This document shows, in pieces, positions 36,585 to 45,436 of a DNA stretch of 64,000 nt (positions within the stretch are counted from its first letter, which is position 1; the number at the start of each line of letters is the position of its first letter). The DNA is from DASYQD01 sp963846495 (GTDB lineage: Bacteria; Acidobacteriota; Thermoanaerobaculia; Multivoradales; JAIOJS01): positions 39,574 through 103,573 of the forward strand of contig CAWJWP010000023.1 of the NCBI GenBank assembly GCA_963846495.1, read 5' to 3'. A program made the translations under genes and the position numbers. The notes under the pieces are model-generated. The model ran no database searches and was not told where the DNA came from. It saw nothing but the letters and a program-made list of their open reading frames with translations.

Positions 36585-37192
36585 GTGGCCGCGATCTCGC
36601 GCCGCAGCCAGGCGCGCGCCAGGCTCCACTCGCGCTCGACGGTGGCCCCCGAGATCGCGAGCACGGCGGCCGTCTCGTCGTTGGTCAGCCCGCCGAAGTA
36701 CTTGAGCTCCACGACCCGGGCCTTGCGAGCGTCGACCGCCGCCAGCCGCGCGAGCGCCTCATCGAGCGCCACCAGCTCGCCGGCGCGAGCGAGCGCCGGC
36801 TCCGTCGCCAGCTGAGGGAGTGACTCGTCGAGCGCCACTGCCTGACCGCCGTCGCGTTTCTCGGCGCGGCGGCTTCGCGCGCGGTCGATGAGGATGCGCC
36901 GCATCGCCTGCGCCGCGATGCCGAGGAAGTGGACGCGGTCGCGGGCCTGGACGCGGCGGTAGTCGACGAGGCGGAGGTAAGCCTCGTTGACGAGGGCGGT
37001 CGTCTGCAGGCTGTGCCCGCCGCGCTCGCCGCGCATCTTCGCCCGCGCCAGCCGCCGCAGCTCCTCGTAGACGAGAGGAACGAGGTCGTCGAAAGCGGCG
37101 CGGTCGCCTTCGCCCCAGGCCATCAACAGCGCCGTCACGTCGCCCGGCGACGGCAGGGGGTCGGAGGCCGCATCCCCTTGATTCACAGTCAC
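36581..37192 (-). CDS. ECF-type RNA polymerase sigma factor
   Basis: 203 aa. Region 2 has FDDLVPLVYEELRRLARAKMRGE, TTALVNEAYLRLV and RVHFLGIAAQAMRRILIDRARSR; region 4 has VELKYFGGLTNDETAAVLAISGATVEREWSLARAWL. These are hallmarks of the ECF group common in Acidobacteria and Planctomycetes that is paired with Ser/Thr kinases. The GTG at 37190-37192 was chosen for its GGAG 5 nt upstream; a second GTG (37184-37186) is possible. No anti-sigma gene is adjacent, so the kinase may take that regulatory role. Confidence 0.9.
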   Translation of the reverse strand: MTVNQGDAASDPLPSPGDVTALLMAWGEGDRAAFDDLVPLVYEELRRLARAKMRGERGGHSLQTTALVNEAYLRLVDYRRVQARDRVHFLGIAAQAMRRILIDRARSRRAEKRDGGQAVALDESLPQLATEPALARAGELVALDEALARLAAVDARKARVVELKYFGGLTNDETAAVLAISGATVEREWSLARAWLRREIAAT

Positions 37193-37299
37193 TTCGGCTC
37201 CAGGGCTTGGGTCCGTCGATCTTAACACCGCGACGCGTGAGGCGATTCGCCGGCCGGTTACGCCATCAGGGCCGGAGACCACACCCAAGGAGACCTCCG
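37193..37299. other. divergent intergenic region, sigma factor / SBBP protein
   Basis: 107 bp separating the sigma-kinase operon (minus) from the SBBP gene (plus). It contains AAGGAG for the SBBP start. No clear sigma70 promoter is seen; ECF-type promoters may lie here. Confidence 0.4.
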
Positions 37300-40161
37300 A
37301 TGACCCGACTGCGTACGCTTCTCGTCCTCCTGCTCGCGCTCGCCGTACCGGCAGCGAGCGCAGCGGTACCGCAGCTTTCGCCGAGCTTCGGCAACCTGCC
37401 CCTCGCCTTCGAGCCCAACGAGGGGCAAACCGATCCGGAGGTCCGCTTCCTCGCCCGCGGGCCGGGCTACACCCTGTTCGCGACCGACGACGGGGCGGTC
37501 GTGCGGTTGGCTCGCGCCGCACCAACCGACGAGCTTGATGGGGGCCGCTCCGACGCCGCCGCTCCCGCGGTGCTCCGCATGCGCTTCGAGGGCGCGCAAG
37601 CACCGTCGGCGGCCACGGCCCTCGATCCGCTCCCCGGCGTGAGCCACTACTACGTCGGCAACGACCCGGCGAAGTGGCGCACTGACGTTCCGCAGTACCG
37701 GCGCGCGCGGCTCACCGGCGTCTACCCCGGCATCGACGTCGTCTACTACGGCACCAACGGTCAGCTCGAGTACGACTTCGTGATCGCGCCCGGCGCCGAC
37801 CCGCGGTCGATCGTCATGTCCTTCGACGGCGCCCGGCGCGTGGCGCTGGCCGAGACCGGCGATCTGCGGCTCGAGCTAGCCGAGGCAACACTGACCCTGC
37901 GGCGTCCGTTGGCGTACCAGGAGGTGGCCGGCGCGCGGCGAGAAGTTTCGTCTCGCTACCGGCTCGACGACGGCGGCCGCGTCGGTTTCGAGCTCGGTCC
38001 CCACGATCCCACCTTGCCGCTGGTGGTGGACCCGGTGCTCGTCTACTCGAGCTTCTTCGGCGGCATCGACGGAGACGAGGTGGTGGGCGTGGGAGCGGAC
38101 TCGGTGGGCAATCTGTTTCTCGCGGGAAGGACCCAGTCGGTGGACTTCCCCCGGCCTGGCGACACCTTCGCGGGCATCAACGCCACCTTCGTGGCCAAGA
38201 TCTCTGCCGCCGGCAACACGCTGTTGTACTCCACGCTGATCGACGGGCGAGGCCTCGACTCGGCGACTGGCTTCGCCGTTCTGCCAGGCGGCTCCGCCTT
38301 CGTCGCCGGCGAAACCCAGTCGGACGACTTCCCGACTACCGCGCTCGCCTTTCAGCGGGAGCTCGACCCCGGTTTCCCGTTTCCGTTCGGCGTCGATGGC
38401 TCCGACGCCTTCGTGGTTCGGCTCTCGCCCCAAGGCGCTCTTTCCTATTCGACATACCTTGGAGGCGAGCGAGTCGACTTGGCGCAGGCAGTTGCTGTGG
38501 ACACTGCAGGACGCGCGTACGTGGGCGGGTTCAGCTTCTCGCACGGCTTCCCGCTGCGTGGCGAGCTCGACGGGAACGTCGGTGTCGCCTTCAGCGACGC
38601 CTTCCTCAGCGTCCTCTCCGCCGACGGCAGGAGCCTCGTCTATTCGACGTTCCTCGGCGGCGGTGACATCGAAGAAGTGCTGGGCGTGGCCGTGGACTCC
38701 GCGGGCAACGCTTACGTGGTCGGCGAGACTGAATCCACCGACTTCCCGGTGAAGAGCGCCTGCAACGTGTGCCCTCTCTTCCAGAGCACCAACCAGGGCG
38801 GGCAAGACGGCTTCCTGACCAAGATCAACCCCGCTGCCACTGGGCCCGCCTCGCTGGTCTACTCCACCTACGTGGGAGGCGGTGGGACGGACTCCGCCCA
38901 TGCCGTCGCTCTCGACGCGTCCGGCTTCGCCTACGTCGTCGGGACGACCGGTTCGACCACCTTCCCGCTCCAGGCCCCTCCGGGCGGCGCGATCCCGGAC
39001 AGCCTCAACGCCGGCGTCGACGCCTTCCTCGCCAAGCTCGACCCCAACGCCTCCACGCTCGTCTTCTCGACCTTCCTGGGCGGTTCGTCGAGCGAGTCCG
39101 GGCTGGATGTCGCGGTCGACGGTGCGGGCAACGCCTACCTCGTCGGCCAGACGACGTCGACCAACCTCCCGCGCCGCCTTCCTCTGGACGCCACGCTCGG
39201 CGGCCCCAGCGACGGCTATATGGCCAAGATCGACACGCTGACCGGCCGGCTGCTCTGGTCGACCTACTTCGGCGGCGCCGACGACGACGTTGCCACGGGC
39301 GTCGCGCTCGACCCTGGGGGCAACGTCTACCTGGGCGGCACCACCTTCTCGGGCGGCACCTTCCCGCGCAAGAGCGCCGTTCAGCCCACGTTCGGCGGCA
39401 GCCCCAGCGACGGCTTCGTCGCCAAGATCGCCACCACCTCCGCCGACACGATCGGTGTCTTCCGCCCCAGCGAAGGCAAGTTCTTCCTGCGCAACTCCAA
39501 CGTCGCCGGCAGTCCGGACTTCACGGTCAACCTGGGCCAGAGCGGCGATCGGGGAGTCGCCGGGGACTGGAACGGCACCGGCTCGGCGAAGCCCGGCATC
39601 CAGAGCCCGAACGGCATCGTCCTCACCTGGAGCGTGCGTCCCTGCAGCAACGCCACGCCGATCACGTTCTTCTGCAACAACATCACCTTCAACTTCGGCG
39701 TCGTCGCCGACGGCGACCTGCCGTTCGCCGGCGACTGGGACGGCGATGGCGACGACACCGCCGGCATCTTTCGCTCCGGCAGCGTCTTCCTGACCAACGG
39801 CACCACCGGCGCGGTCGACATCACGTTCTCCTTCGGCGCCGCCGGCGATCTCCCCATCGCCGGCGACTGGGACGGTGACGGCGACGACAGCATCGGCGTC
39901 TTCCGGCCGGCCACCGGCGAGTTCTTCCTCCGCTTCACCAACGACACCGGCGGGGCGGACGTCACCTTCGCCTTCGGCCTGCCCGGCGACTTGCCGGTGG
40001 CCGGCGACTGGGACGGCGACGGCGTCGACACCATCGGCGTCTTCCGCGCCGGCACCTTCTTGCTGCGCAACAGCAACACGGCGGGCCCGGCAGATCTCGC
40101 CGTCGTCTTCGGCGCCGAGGGCGACCAGCCGGTCGTCGGCGACTGGGACGGCCGGCCGTAG
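37300..40161 (+). CDS. secreted SBBP beta-propeller protein with C-terminal GDWDGDG repeats
   Basis: 953 aa with a signal peptide (MTRLRTLLVLLLALAVPAAS). Residues about 25-250 match the domain that precedes SBBP repeats: FEPNEGQTDPEVRFLARGPGY, YYVGNDPAKWRTDVPQY, YPGIDVVYYGTNGQLEYDFV. SBBP propeller repeats follow (VYSTFLGGGDIEEVLGVAVD, GNAYVVGETESTDFP and relatives, at least seven). The last about 230 residues are five FG-GAP-like units built on GDWDGDGDDTIGVFRP. The protein is probably cell-surface or secreted. DUF1554-like gene 45 bp downstream on the same strand may be co-transcribed. Confidence 0.87.
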   Translation: MTRLRTLLVLLLALAVPAASAAVPQLSPSFGNLPLAFEPNEGQTDPEVRFLARGPGYTLFATDDGAVVRLARAAPTDELDGGRSDAAAPAVLRMRFEGAQAPSAATALDPLPGVSHYYVGNDPAKWRTDVPQYRRARLTGVYPGIDVVYYGTNGQLEYDFVIAPGADPRSIVMSFDGARRVALAETGDLRLELAEATLTLRRPLAYQEVAGARREVSSRYRLDDGGRVGFELGPHDPTLPLVVDPVLVYSSFFGGIDGDEVVGVGADSVGNLFLAGRTQSVDFPRPGDTFAGINATFVAKISAAGNTLLYSTLIDGRGLDSATGFAVLPGGSAFVAGETQSDDFPTTALAFQRELDPGFPFPFGVDGSDAFVVRLSPQGALSYSTYLGGERVDLAQAVAVDTAGRAYVGGFSFSHGFPLRGELDGNVGVAFSDAFLSVLSADGRSLVYSTFLGGGDIEEVLGVAVDSAGNAYVVGETESTDFPVKSACNVCPLFQSTNQGGQDGFLTKINPAATGPASLVYSTYVGGGGTDSAHAVALDASGFAYVVGTTGSTTFPLQAPPGGAIPDSLNAGVDAFLAKLDPNASTLVFSTFLGGSSSESGLDVAVDGAGNAYLVGQTTSTNLPRRLPLDATLGGPSDGYMAKIDTLTGRLLWSTYFGGADDDVATGVALDPGGNVYLGGTTFSGGTFPRKSAVQPTFGGSPSDGFVAKIATTSADTIGVFRPSEGKFFLRNSNVAGSPDFTVNLGQSGDRGVAGDWNGTGSAKPGIQSPNGIVLTWSVRPCSNATPITFFCNNITFNFGVVADGDLPFAGDWDGDGDDTAGIFRSGSVFLTNGTTGAVDITFSFGAAGDLPIAGDWDGDGDDSIGVFRPATGEFFLRFTNDTGGADVTFAFGLPGDLPVAGDWDGDGVDTIGVFRAGTFLLRNSNTAGPADLAVVFGAEGDQPVVGDWDGRP

Positions 40162-40206
40162 AACGCGGTCCGAACCCGCGCCTGCATCCGCAACGGAGGA
40201 TCTGCC

Positions 40207-41484
40207 ATGCGCAAGCCCTCGATCGTGTCGCTCGTCGCGTTGCTCGTCGTCATCGCCGCCGCGCCCTCCGGCGCCGTCCCTCCACGCACGGTCTTCGTTA
40301 CGTCGGTCGCCGGGCCCGGGAACCTCGAGAACTGGAACCTCCCCGCCGGCGTGCCGCCGATCCCCGCCATCTTCCATGGCCTGGCGGCCGGGGACTACAT
40401 CTGCGGCGCCCTCGCGCTGCGCGCCGGTTTGCCCGGCGCGGGCTCGTACCGCGCCTGGCTCTCCGACGTCGATGACGACGCCTTTTGTCGCGCCCTCGGG
40501 CTCTCCGGCGAGAAGGACCACGACTGCGGACAGACGCCGCTCGATCCCGACGCCGGACCCTGGGCTCGCGTCGACGGCCTCCTCTTCGCCGACTCGCTCC
40601 TCGCCATGGCCTCGGGATCCCCCAGCGTCGTCCTCAGCCCGGCCCGCCTCGACGAGAACGGGAATCCCGTCGGGCTGCCGCACGAGGTGTGGACCGGAAC
40701 CTCCACCTCCGGCCGCGCCTCCGACGACACCTGTTTCGACTGGGAGTCGGCATCGGCCATCGTCGAAGGCACGGCGGGCTCGGCGGTGCGGACGGTAGAC
40801 CGCTGGACGTTCGACCGCCCAACGGACGCATGCGAGCTGCCGCGCCGTCTCCTCTGCATCCAGACCGGCGCCGGGCCGGCTCCGCCGTCGCCGGTGCGTG
40901 CCGGACGCTTCGCTTTCCTCACTTCGGTCGCCGGCACGGGCGACCTGGGAAGCTGGCCCGACGGGGGCGGCGCGGTCGGCGTCGCCGCGGGCGATGCCAT
41001 CTGCCGCGCCCGCGCCGCCGCCGGCGGACTGGCGCATCCGGAGAGCTTCAAGGCCTGGCTCTCCGATATCGACACCGACGCCAGGGACCGCTTCGCCAGC
41101 GGACCTTGGAAGCGTGTTGACGGCTTCCTGCTCGCCAGCAGCTTGGCGTCGCTGACCGACGGCGTTCTCGGCACAGCCATCGACCACGACGAGCTCGGAC
41201 GCCCGGTGGCATCGGGGCTGACTTGGACAGGCACCTCGTCGAGTGGGGAGCGCATCCCCGCGACTTGTGACGACTGGAGATCCGGCGCCCACTCGGCCGT
41301 CGGCGAGATGGGCCTCGCCGTCGATACGGCGGACGGTTGGACCGCGCTGGGCCCCTCGCTCTGCGAGGACCTTCTGCGCCTCTACTGCCTCTCGGATGCC
41401 ACTCCGGCCCTCCTCTTCGCCGACGGCTTCGAGTCGGGTGTCACACGCCGGTTGTGGAGCGCCACGCAGGGATCGTTCAACTGA
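40207..41484 (+). CDS. secreted protein with tandem DUF1554-like (C-type-lectin-fold) domains and FADGFESG tail
   Basis: 425 aa with a signal peptide (MRKPSIVSLVALLVVIAAAP). Two copies of a roughly 190-residue module are visible. Each has FVTSVAG or FLTSVAG, AAGDYIC or AAGDAIC, an AWLSD(V/I)D motif, PWxRVDG, a VWTGTS/TWTGTS block, a paired Cys and a final LLCIQ or LYCLS. This pattern resembles DUF1554 proteins of Leptospira and myxobacteria. The second copy shows VAAGDAICRARAAAGGL. The C-terminus ends ALLFADGFESGVTRRLWS, similar to the sugar dehydrogenase at 29496-30986. GGAGG lies 7 nt before the ATG. Ligand unknown. Confidence 0.75.
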   Translation: MRKPSIVSLVALLVVIAAAPSGAVPPRTVFVTSVAGPGNLENWNLPAGVPPIPAIFHGLAAGDYICGALALRAGLPGAGSYRAWLSDVDDDAFCRALGLSGEKDHDCGQTPLDPDAGPWARVDGLLFADSLLAMASGSPSVVLSPARLDENGNPVGLPHEVWTGTSTSGRASDDTCFDWESASAIVEGTAGSAVRTVDRWTFDRPTDACELPRRLLCIQTGAGPAPPSPVRAGRFAFLTSVAGTGDLGSWPDGGGAVGVAAGDAICRARAAAGGLAHPESFKAWLSDIDTDARDRFASGPWKRVDGFLLASSLASLTDGVLGTAIDHDELGRPVASGLTWTGTSSSGERIPATCDDWRSGAHSAVGEMGLAVDTADGWTALGPSLCEDLLRLYCLSDATPALLFADGFESGVTRRLWSATQGSFN

Positions 41485-41535
41485 CTTGGTACGAGCTCGG
41501 CACCTCCCAATAGACTTGCCGCGGAGGGAAGGCCG

Positions 41536-42861
41536 ATGCAGAAGCCCATCCACCGCGTGATCGATCTGGTCGAGCCGGCGAGCCAGCAGCTGATTGGAAC
41601 GAGCGTCGAGGAGGCACGCGATGTCCTCCTCACGGGACCGCCGGAGGCCGCTCTCGAGTTGCGCGGCTCGTTCGCGCTGGTGGCGCGTGACGGTGGCCGC
41701 GTCGTCATGGCGCGCAGCCTTGACCGGCCGCTGCGGTTCTTTCTCGCCAAGGAGACAGCCGGGCCGATGTTGGTGGTGGCGGAGCGCATCGACGCCATCC
41801 GCGACTGCCTGGTCGCCGAAGGGTACGGGCACCAGTTCCACGCCAGCTACACGCGGATGGTCCCGGCGCACCACGTGACGACGCTGCGGCTCGTCGGCTG
41901 TCCCGATCCGCAGCCGGCGCACGCGCGCTTCTTCGCGCCGGTGATGGCGACGATGCCGGCGGACCTCGACGCGATCGGTGAGGCGTACGTCGGCGCGCTA
42001 CTCGCCGAGGTGCGCGAATGGTTGACCGCGCTGCCGGCGAGCGAGCCCATCGGGGTGCTCTTCTCCGGTGGCGCCGACAGCACTGCGGTGCTGCTGGCGG
42101 TGCATCACCAGCTGCTTGCGCTCGGGCAGAGCGCGGCGCGGCTGAAGGCATTCACGCTGGCGGTCGACGGCGGCGGCAGCGACCTCGCGCAGTCGCGCGC
42201 GGTGCTCGAACGGCTCGGGCTCGGCTTCCTGCTCGAGGTCCTCGAGGTGCCCAGCGATGCCGTCGACCCCTGGCGCGCGGTCGAGGTCATCGAGGACTAC
42301 CGGCCGCTCGACGTGCAGTGCGCGGCGGTGCTGCTGGCGCTGCTCGGCGCGCTGCGCGAGCGCTATCCGGAGTGGCGCCACCTCGCCGACGGCGACGGCG
42401 GCGACGAGAACCTCAAGGACTATCCGATCGAAGAGGATCCCGAGCTCACCATCCGGAGCGTGGTCAACAACCGCATGCTCTACCAGGAAGGGTGGGGCGT
42501 GCAGGCGCTCAAGCACTCGCTGACGTACAGCGGCGGCCACAGCCGCGGCTGCGTGCGCGGCTGGGCTCCCGCGCGGCGGTACGGCTTCCTGCCCTTCTCG
42601 CCGTTCACGCGGCCGGCGGTGGTGGCGGCCGCCGAGGCGATCCCCTTCGCCGAGCTCGCCGGCGGCAGCCACGAACGGCTCTACGCGTTGAAGGGCGAGG
42701 TGCTGGCGCGCGGGCTGCGGCGCCACCTCGACGTCGAGCTGCCGGTCTTCCCCAAGCGCCGCTTCCAGCACGGCGCGGGCGATGCGACGCTCGCGGCGCG
42801 GCTGGCGCAGCCCGAAGCGCTCTATCGCGCTCACTTCGCCAGCGTCGCCGCGGTGCGATGA
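41536..42861 (+). CDS. asparagine-synthetase-like amide-forming enzyme with degenerate glutaminase domain
   Basis: 441 aa. The N-terminal about 135 residues have the fold pattern of a class II amidotransferase (LRGSFALVARDGGRVVMARSLDRPLRFFLA) but begin MQKPIHRV, with no Cys at position 2, so glutamine hydrolysis is unlikely. The synthetase domain has the PP-loop SGGADS (177-182) and LADGDGGDENLKDYP. Such glutaminase-dead members include beta-lactam synthetases and lasso-peptide cyclases, which adenylate a carboxylate and form an internal amide. GGAGGGAAGG precedes the ATG. It starts a three-gene operon joined by 4-bp overlaps. Confidence 0.8.
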   Translation: MQKPIHRVIDLVEPASQQLIGTSVEEARDVLLTGPPEAALELRGSFALVARDGGRVVMARSLDRPLRFFLAKETAGPMLVVAERIDAIRDCLVAEGYGHQFHASYTRMVPAHHVTTLRLVGCPDPQPAHARFFAPVMATMPADLDAIGEAYVGALLAEVREWLTALPASEPIGVLFSGGADSTAVLLAVHHQLLALGQSAARLKAFTLAVDGGGSDLAQSRAVLERLGLGFLLEVLEVPSDAVDPWRAVEVIEDYRPLDVQCAAVLLALLGALRERYPEWRHLADGDGGDENLKDYPIEEDPELTIRSVVNNRMLYQEGWGVQALKHSLTYSGGHSRGCVRGWAPARRYGFLPFSPFTRPAVVAAAEAIPFAELAGGSHERLYALKGEVLARGLRRHLDVELPVFPKRRFQHGAGDATLAARLAQPEALYRAHFASVAAVR

Positions 42862-43853
42862 ACGCGGTGTTCACGGCGGTTGCGGTCGACGCCGCGACGG
42901 TGCACCGGCTGCGCAGCGGCAAGCCGCCGATCGATGCGTGGCGGCCGCTCGGCTGGAGCTGGGAGGAGGAGCGGCAGCCCGGCGGTGCCGTCGCGCCGGT
43001 GCTGACCGTCTTCCTCGCCGGCGCCGAGTGCCCGTTCTCGTGCGTCTTCTGCGACCTCTGGCGCCACACGCTCGACGGCCCAACGCCGCGCGGCGCCTTG
43101 CCGGCGCAGCTCGCGCGCGCGCTCACGGAAGCAGGGCCCATTCCGCCGGGGGCGCAGGTCAAGCTCTACAACGCCAGCAACTTCTTCGAGGAGCGCGCGG
43201 TGCCGGAGGAGGACGAGGAGGCGATCGTCGAGCTCCTCGCGCCGTTCGCGCAGGTGATCGTCGAGTGCCACCCGCGGCTCGTCGGCGCGCGCGCGGAGCA
43301 GTTCGCGCGGCGGCTCGCCGCTCAGCCGCCCACGAACGGGAACGGCGGAGGCGCTCGCCTGCAGGTGGCGATGGGGCTCGAGACCATCGATCCGCAAGCG
43401 CTGCCGCGGCTCGGCAAGGCGATGACGTTGGAGATGTTCGCGTCGGCGGCGGCACGCCTGCGAGCGATCGGCGCCGGAGTGCGCGCCTTCGTCCTCGTCG
43501 GCGCGCCGTTCGTGCCGCCCGAGGAGGCGGCGCTGTGGGCGGGGCGCTCCACGGCGTGGGCGCTCGCGCACGGCGTCGAGCACGTCTCGCTCATTCCCGT
43601 CCGCGGCGATGGCGAAGCGATGCACCGGCTCGCCGCCGCCGGCGACTTCACACCGCCGACGCCCGCGATCGTGGAAGATGCCTTCGACCGCTCTCTATCG
43701 CTCGCCGGCGACGGCGTCGTCACGCTCGACACCTGGGACCTCGATCGCTTGCTCACCTGTCACGAGTGCGGCGATGCGCGCCGAGCTCGCCTGCTGCGCA
43801 TGACCCGCAACGGAGCGGGCGAAGCGCGCATCGCGTGCGGTGCGTGCTCATGA
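42858..43853 (+). CDS. radical SAM enzyme, RaSEA/Elp3-like
   Basis: 331 aa. The 4Fe-4S motif CxxxCxxC is C58-C62-C65 (AGAECPFSCVFCDLW). The rest resembles the radical SAM subunit of archaeosine synthase and its bacterial relatives: VKLYNASNFFEERAVPEED, VIVECHPRLV, VAMGLETIDPQALPRLGKAMT, VRAFVLVGAPFVPPEEA, HVSLIPVRGDG. The C-terminal CHECGDARRARL and IACGACS may form a second metal site. The ATG overlaps the upstream stop (ATGA), and the same overlap links it to the FAD enzyme. A bacterial member outside tRNA modification is unusual; the substrate is unknown. Confidence 0.8.
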   Translation: MNAVFTAVAVDAATVHRLRSGKPPIDAWRPLGWSWEEERQPGGAVAPVLTVFLAGAECPFSCVFCDLWRHTLDGPTPRGALPAQLARALTEAGPIPPGAQVKLYNASNFFEERAVPEEDEEAIVELLAPFAQVIVECHPRLVGARAEQFARRLAAQPPTNGNGGGARLQVAMGLETIDPQALPRLGKAMTLEMFASAAARLRAIGAGVRAFVLVGAPFVPPEEAALWAGRSTAWALAHGVEHVSLIPVRGDGEAMHRLAAAGDFTPPTPAIVEDAFDRSLSLAGDGVVTLDTWDLDRLLTCHECGDARRARLLRMTRNGAGEARIACGACS

Positions 43854-45436
43854 CGGCGCGACACCTCGGCGACTTCGACCTCGCCGTCGTCGGCTCCGGT
43901 TGCGCGGGCTCGACCCTCGCCCGTGCCGTTCAGAACGGCGGCAAGCGCGTGCTGCTCGTCGAGCGCGGCCGGCACCCGCGCTTCGCCATCGGCGAGTCGT
44001 CGACGCCGCTCGCGGCGCTCGCGCTCGAACGGTTGGCGGCGCGGTGGAGCATGCCCGACTTGCACGACCTCGCGGCGTACGGCCGCTGGCAGCAGCGACT
44101 GCCGCAGCTGCGTCGCGGTCTCAAGCGCGGCTTCACCTTCTACCACCACGTGCGCGGCAAGCCGTTTGCGAACGGCCCCGACAACGAGCACCGCCTGCTG
44201 GTGGCGGCGAGCCCGGACGACGCCATCGCCGACGCGCACTGGCTACGCGCCGACGTCGACGCACACTTGGTAGCGCAGGCGGAGGCGGCTGGCGTCGTCT
44301 ACCGCGACCGGACGCAGCTCGACGGCGTCGAGGTCGGTGACGCCGGCGTGCGCCTCGCCGGCGCTGACGAGTCGGGCCGCGTGACGGCGCGCGCGAGCTT
44401 CGTCGTCGACGCCAGCGGCCCGGGCGGTTTCCTCGCCGGCGCGCTCGGCCTCACTCCCGGCGAGCCGGCGGCGGCGCTCGACACCGGTCTCCTCTTCGCG
44501 CACGTCGCGTCGTCGCCTGGCTCATTCGTCGCCGCTGCGGAGGCCGCAGGCGCGCAGCTCGACCCGGGCCCGTACCCCGACGAGCGCGCCGCCGTGCACC
44601 ACCTCCTCGCCGAAGGGTGGACGTACGTGCTCCCCTTCGACCACGACGTCGCGAGCGTCGGATTCCTCGTCGACGGACCGCCGGGCGCTTACGACCTCGA
44701 CCCGGCGCGCGACCCGCAGGCCGCGTGGCGCGAGATCCTCGCCCGCTACCCGACGCTGCAGGCGCAGCTCGCGGACGCCGCGTTCGTCCTCGGCCCGCGC
44801 TGGGTGCCGCGCGTGCCGCACCACCTCGCGCAAGCGTGCGGCGAGCGCTGGGCGATGCTGCCGCACGCCTTCGCCTTCACCGATCCGCTCTTCTCCACCG
44901 GCCTGGCGCAGAGCTTCCTCGCCGTCGAGCGGCTCGCCGCGCTCCTCGTCGGCGGCGAGGGCAGCCTCGACGCCTACGGCGAGCTGCTCGCCCGCGAGGC
45001 CGCGCAGACCGAGCGCATCGTCGCCCTCGCCTACGCCGCGCGCGGTGACATGCGCGCCTTCATCGCGGTCACCTTCCTCTACTTCGCCACCGTCTCCTTC
45101 GAAGAGCTGCGACAGCGGCTGCTCGATGCGCCGCCAAGCTCGCCGTGGTGCTGGCAGGGCTTCCTCGGCGCCGGCGACGAGGCGCTCGAAGCGACGTTCT
45201 CGGCGGCGCGCGAGCAGCTCGCCGCCGGCAGCGAGGCGTTCGCCTCGTGGGTCGAAGCGCAGATCGCGCCGCGCAACCTGATCGGCCTCGCCGATCCACG
45301 CCGCCGCAACCTCTATCCGGTCGACCTCGACGCGCTCGTCGCCAGCGCGCCGAAGCTCGGGCTCACCGCACCGCAAATGGAGTCGCTGCTGCCGCGGCTC
45401 CGCTCCGCGCCTCAGGTCATCGGCGGCCGCGGATAG
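43850..45436 (+). CDS. FAD-dependent oxidoreductase, tryptophan-halogenase superfamily
   Basis: 528 aa. FAD-binding LAVVGSGCAGSTLARAVQ (GxGxxG) is followed by FAIGESSTPLAALALERLA, resembling the GESTTP segment of flavin-dependent halogenases. Further matches are DADVDAHLVAQAEAAG-like YRADVDAH, VVDASGPGGFLAG and HAFAFTDPLFSTGLAQSF. No clear WxWxIP halogenase motif was seen, so a hydroxylase or reductase of the same fold is equally likely. It is the third gene of the Asn-synthetase-like/radical SAM operon. Its 3' end overlaps the converging GGDEF remnant by 25 bp. Confidence 0.8.
   Translation: MTARHLGDFDLAVVGSGCAGSTLARAVQNGGKRVLLVERGRHPRFAIGESSTPLAALALERLAARWSMPDLHDLAAYGRWQQRLPQLRRGLKRGFTFYHHVRGKPFANGPDNEHRLLVAASPDDAIADAHWLRADVDAHLVAQAEAAGVVYRDRTQLDGVEVGDAGVRLAGADESGRVTARASFVVDASGPGGFLAGALGLTPGEPAAALDTGLLFAHVASSPGSFVAAAEAAGAQLDPGPYPDERAAVHHLLAEGWTYVLPFDHDVASVGFLVDGPPGAYDLDPARDPQAAWREILARYPTLQAQLADAAFVLGPRWVPRVPHHLAQACGERWAMLPHAFAFTDPLFSTGLAQSFLAVERLAALLVGGEGSLDAYGELLAREAAQTERIVALAYAARGDMRAFIAVTFLYFATVSFEELRQRLLDAPPSSPWCWQGFLGAGDEALEATFSAAREQLAAGSEAFASWVEAQIAPRNLIGLADPRRRNLYPVDLDALVASAPKLGLTAPQMESLLPRLRSAPQVIGGRG

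Noticed and set aside
37876..41922. Very long open frame on the minus strand opposite the SBBP and DUF1554-like genes
   Set aside because: A high-GC antisense shadow: its translation is low-complexity Arg/Gly/Asp/Val with no motif, while the plus strand has signal peptides and recognisable repeats.
41536..45436. Lasso-peptide cluster
   Set aside because: The synthetase resembles lasso cyclases, but there is no precursor peptide, RRE or B-type protease, and the radical SAM and FAD enzymes do not fit.
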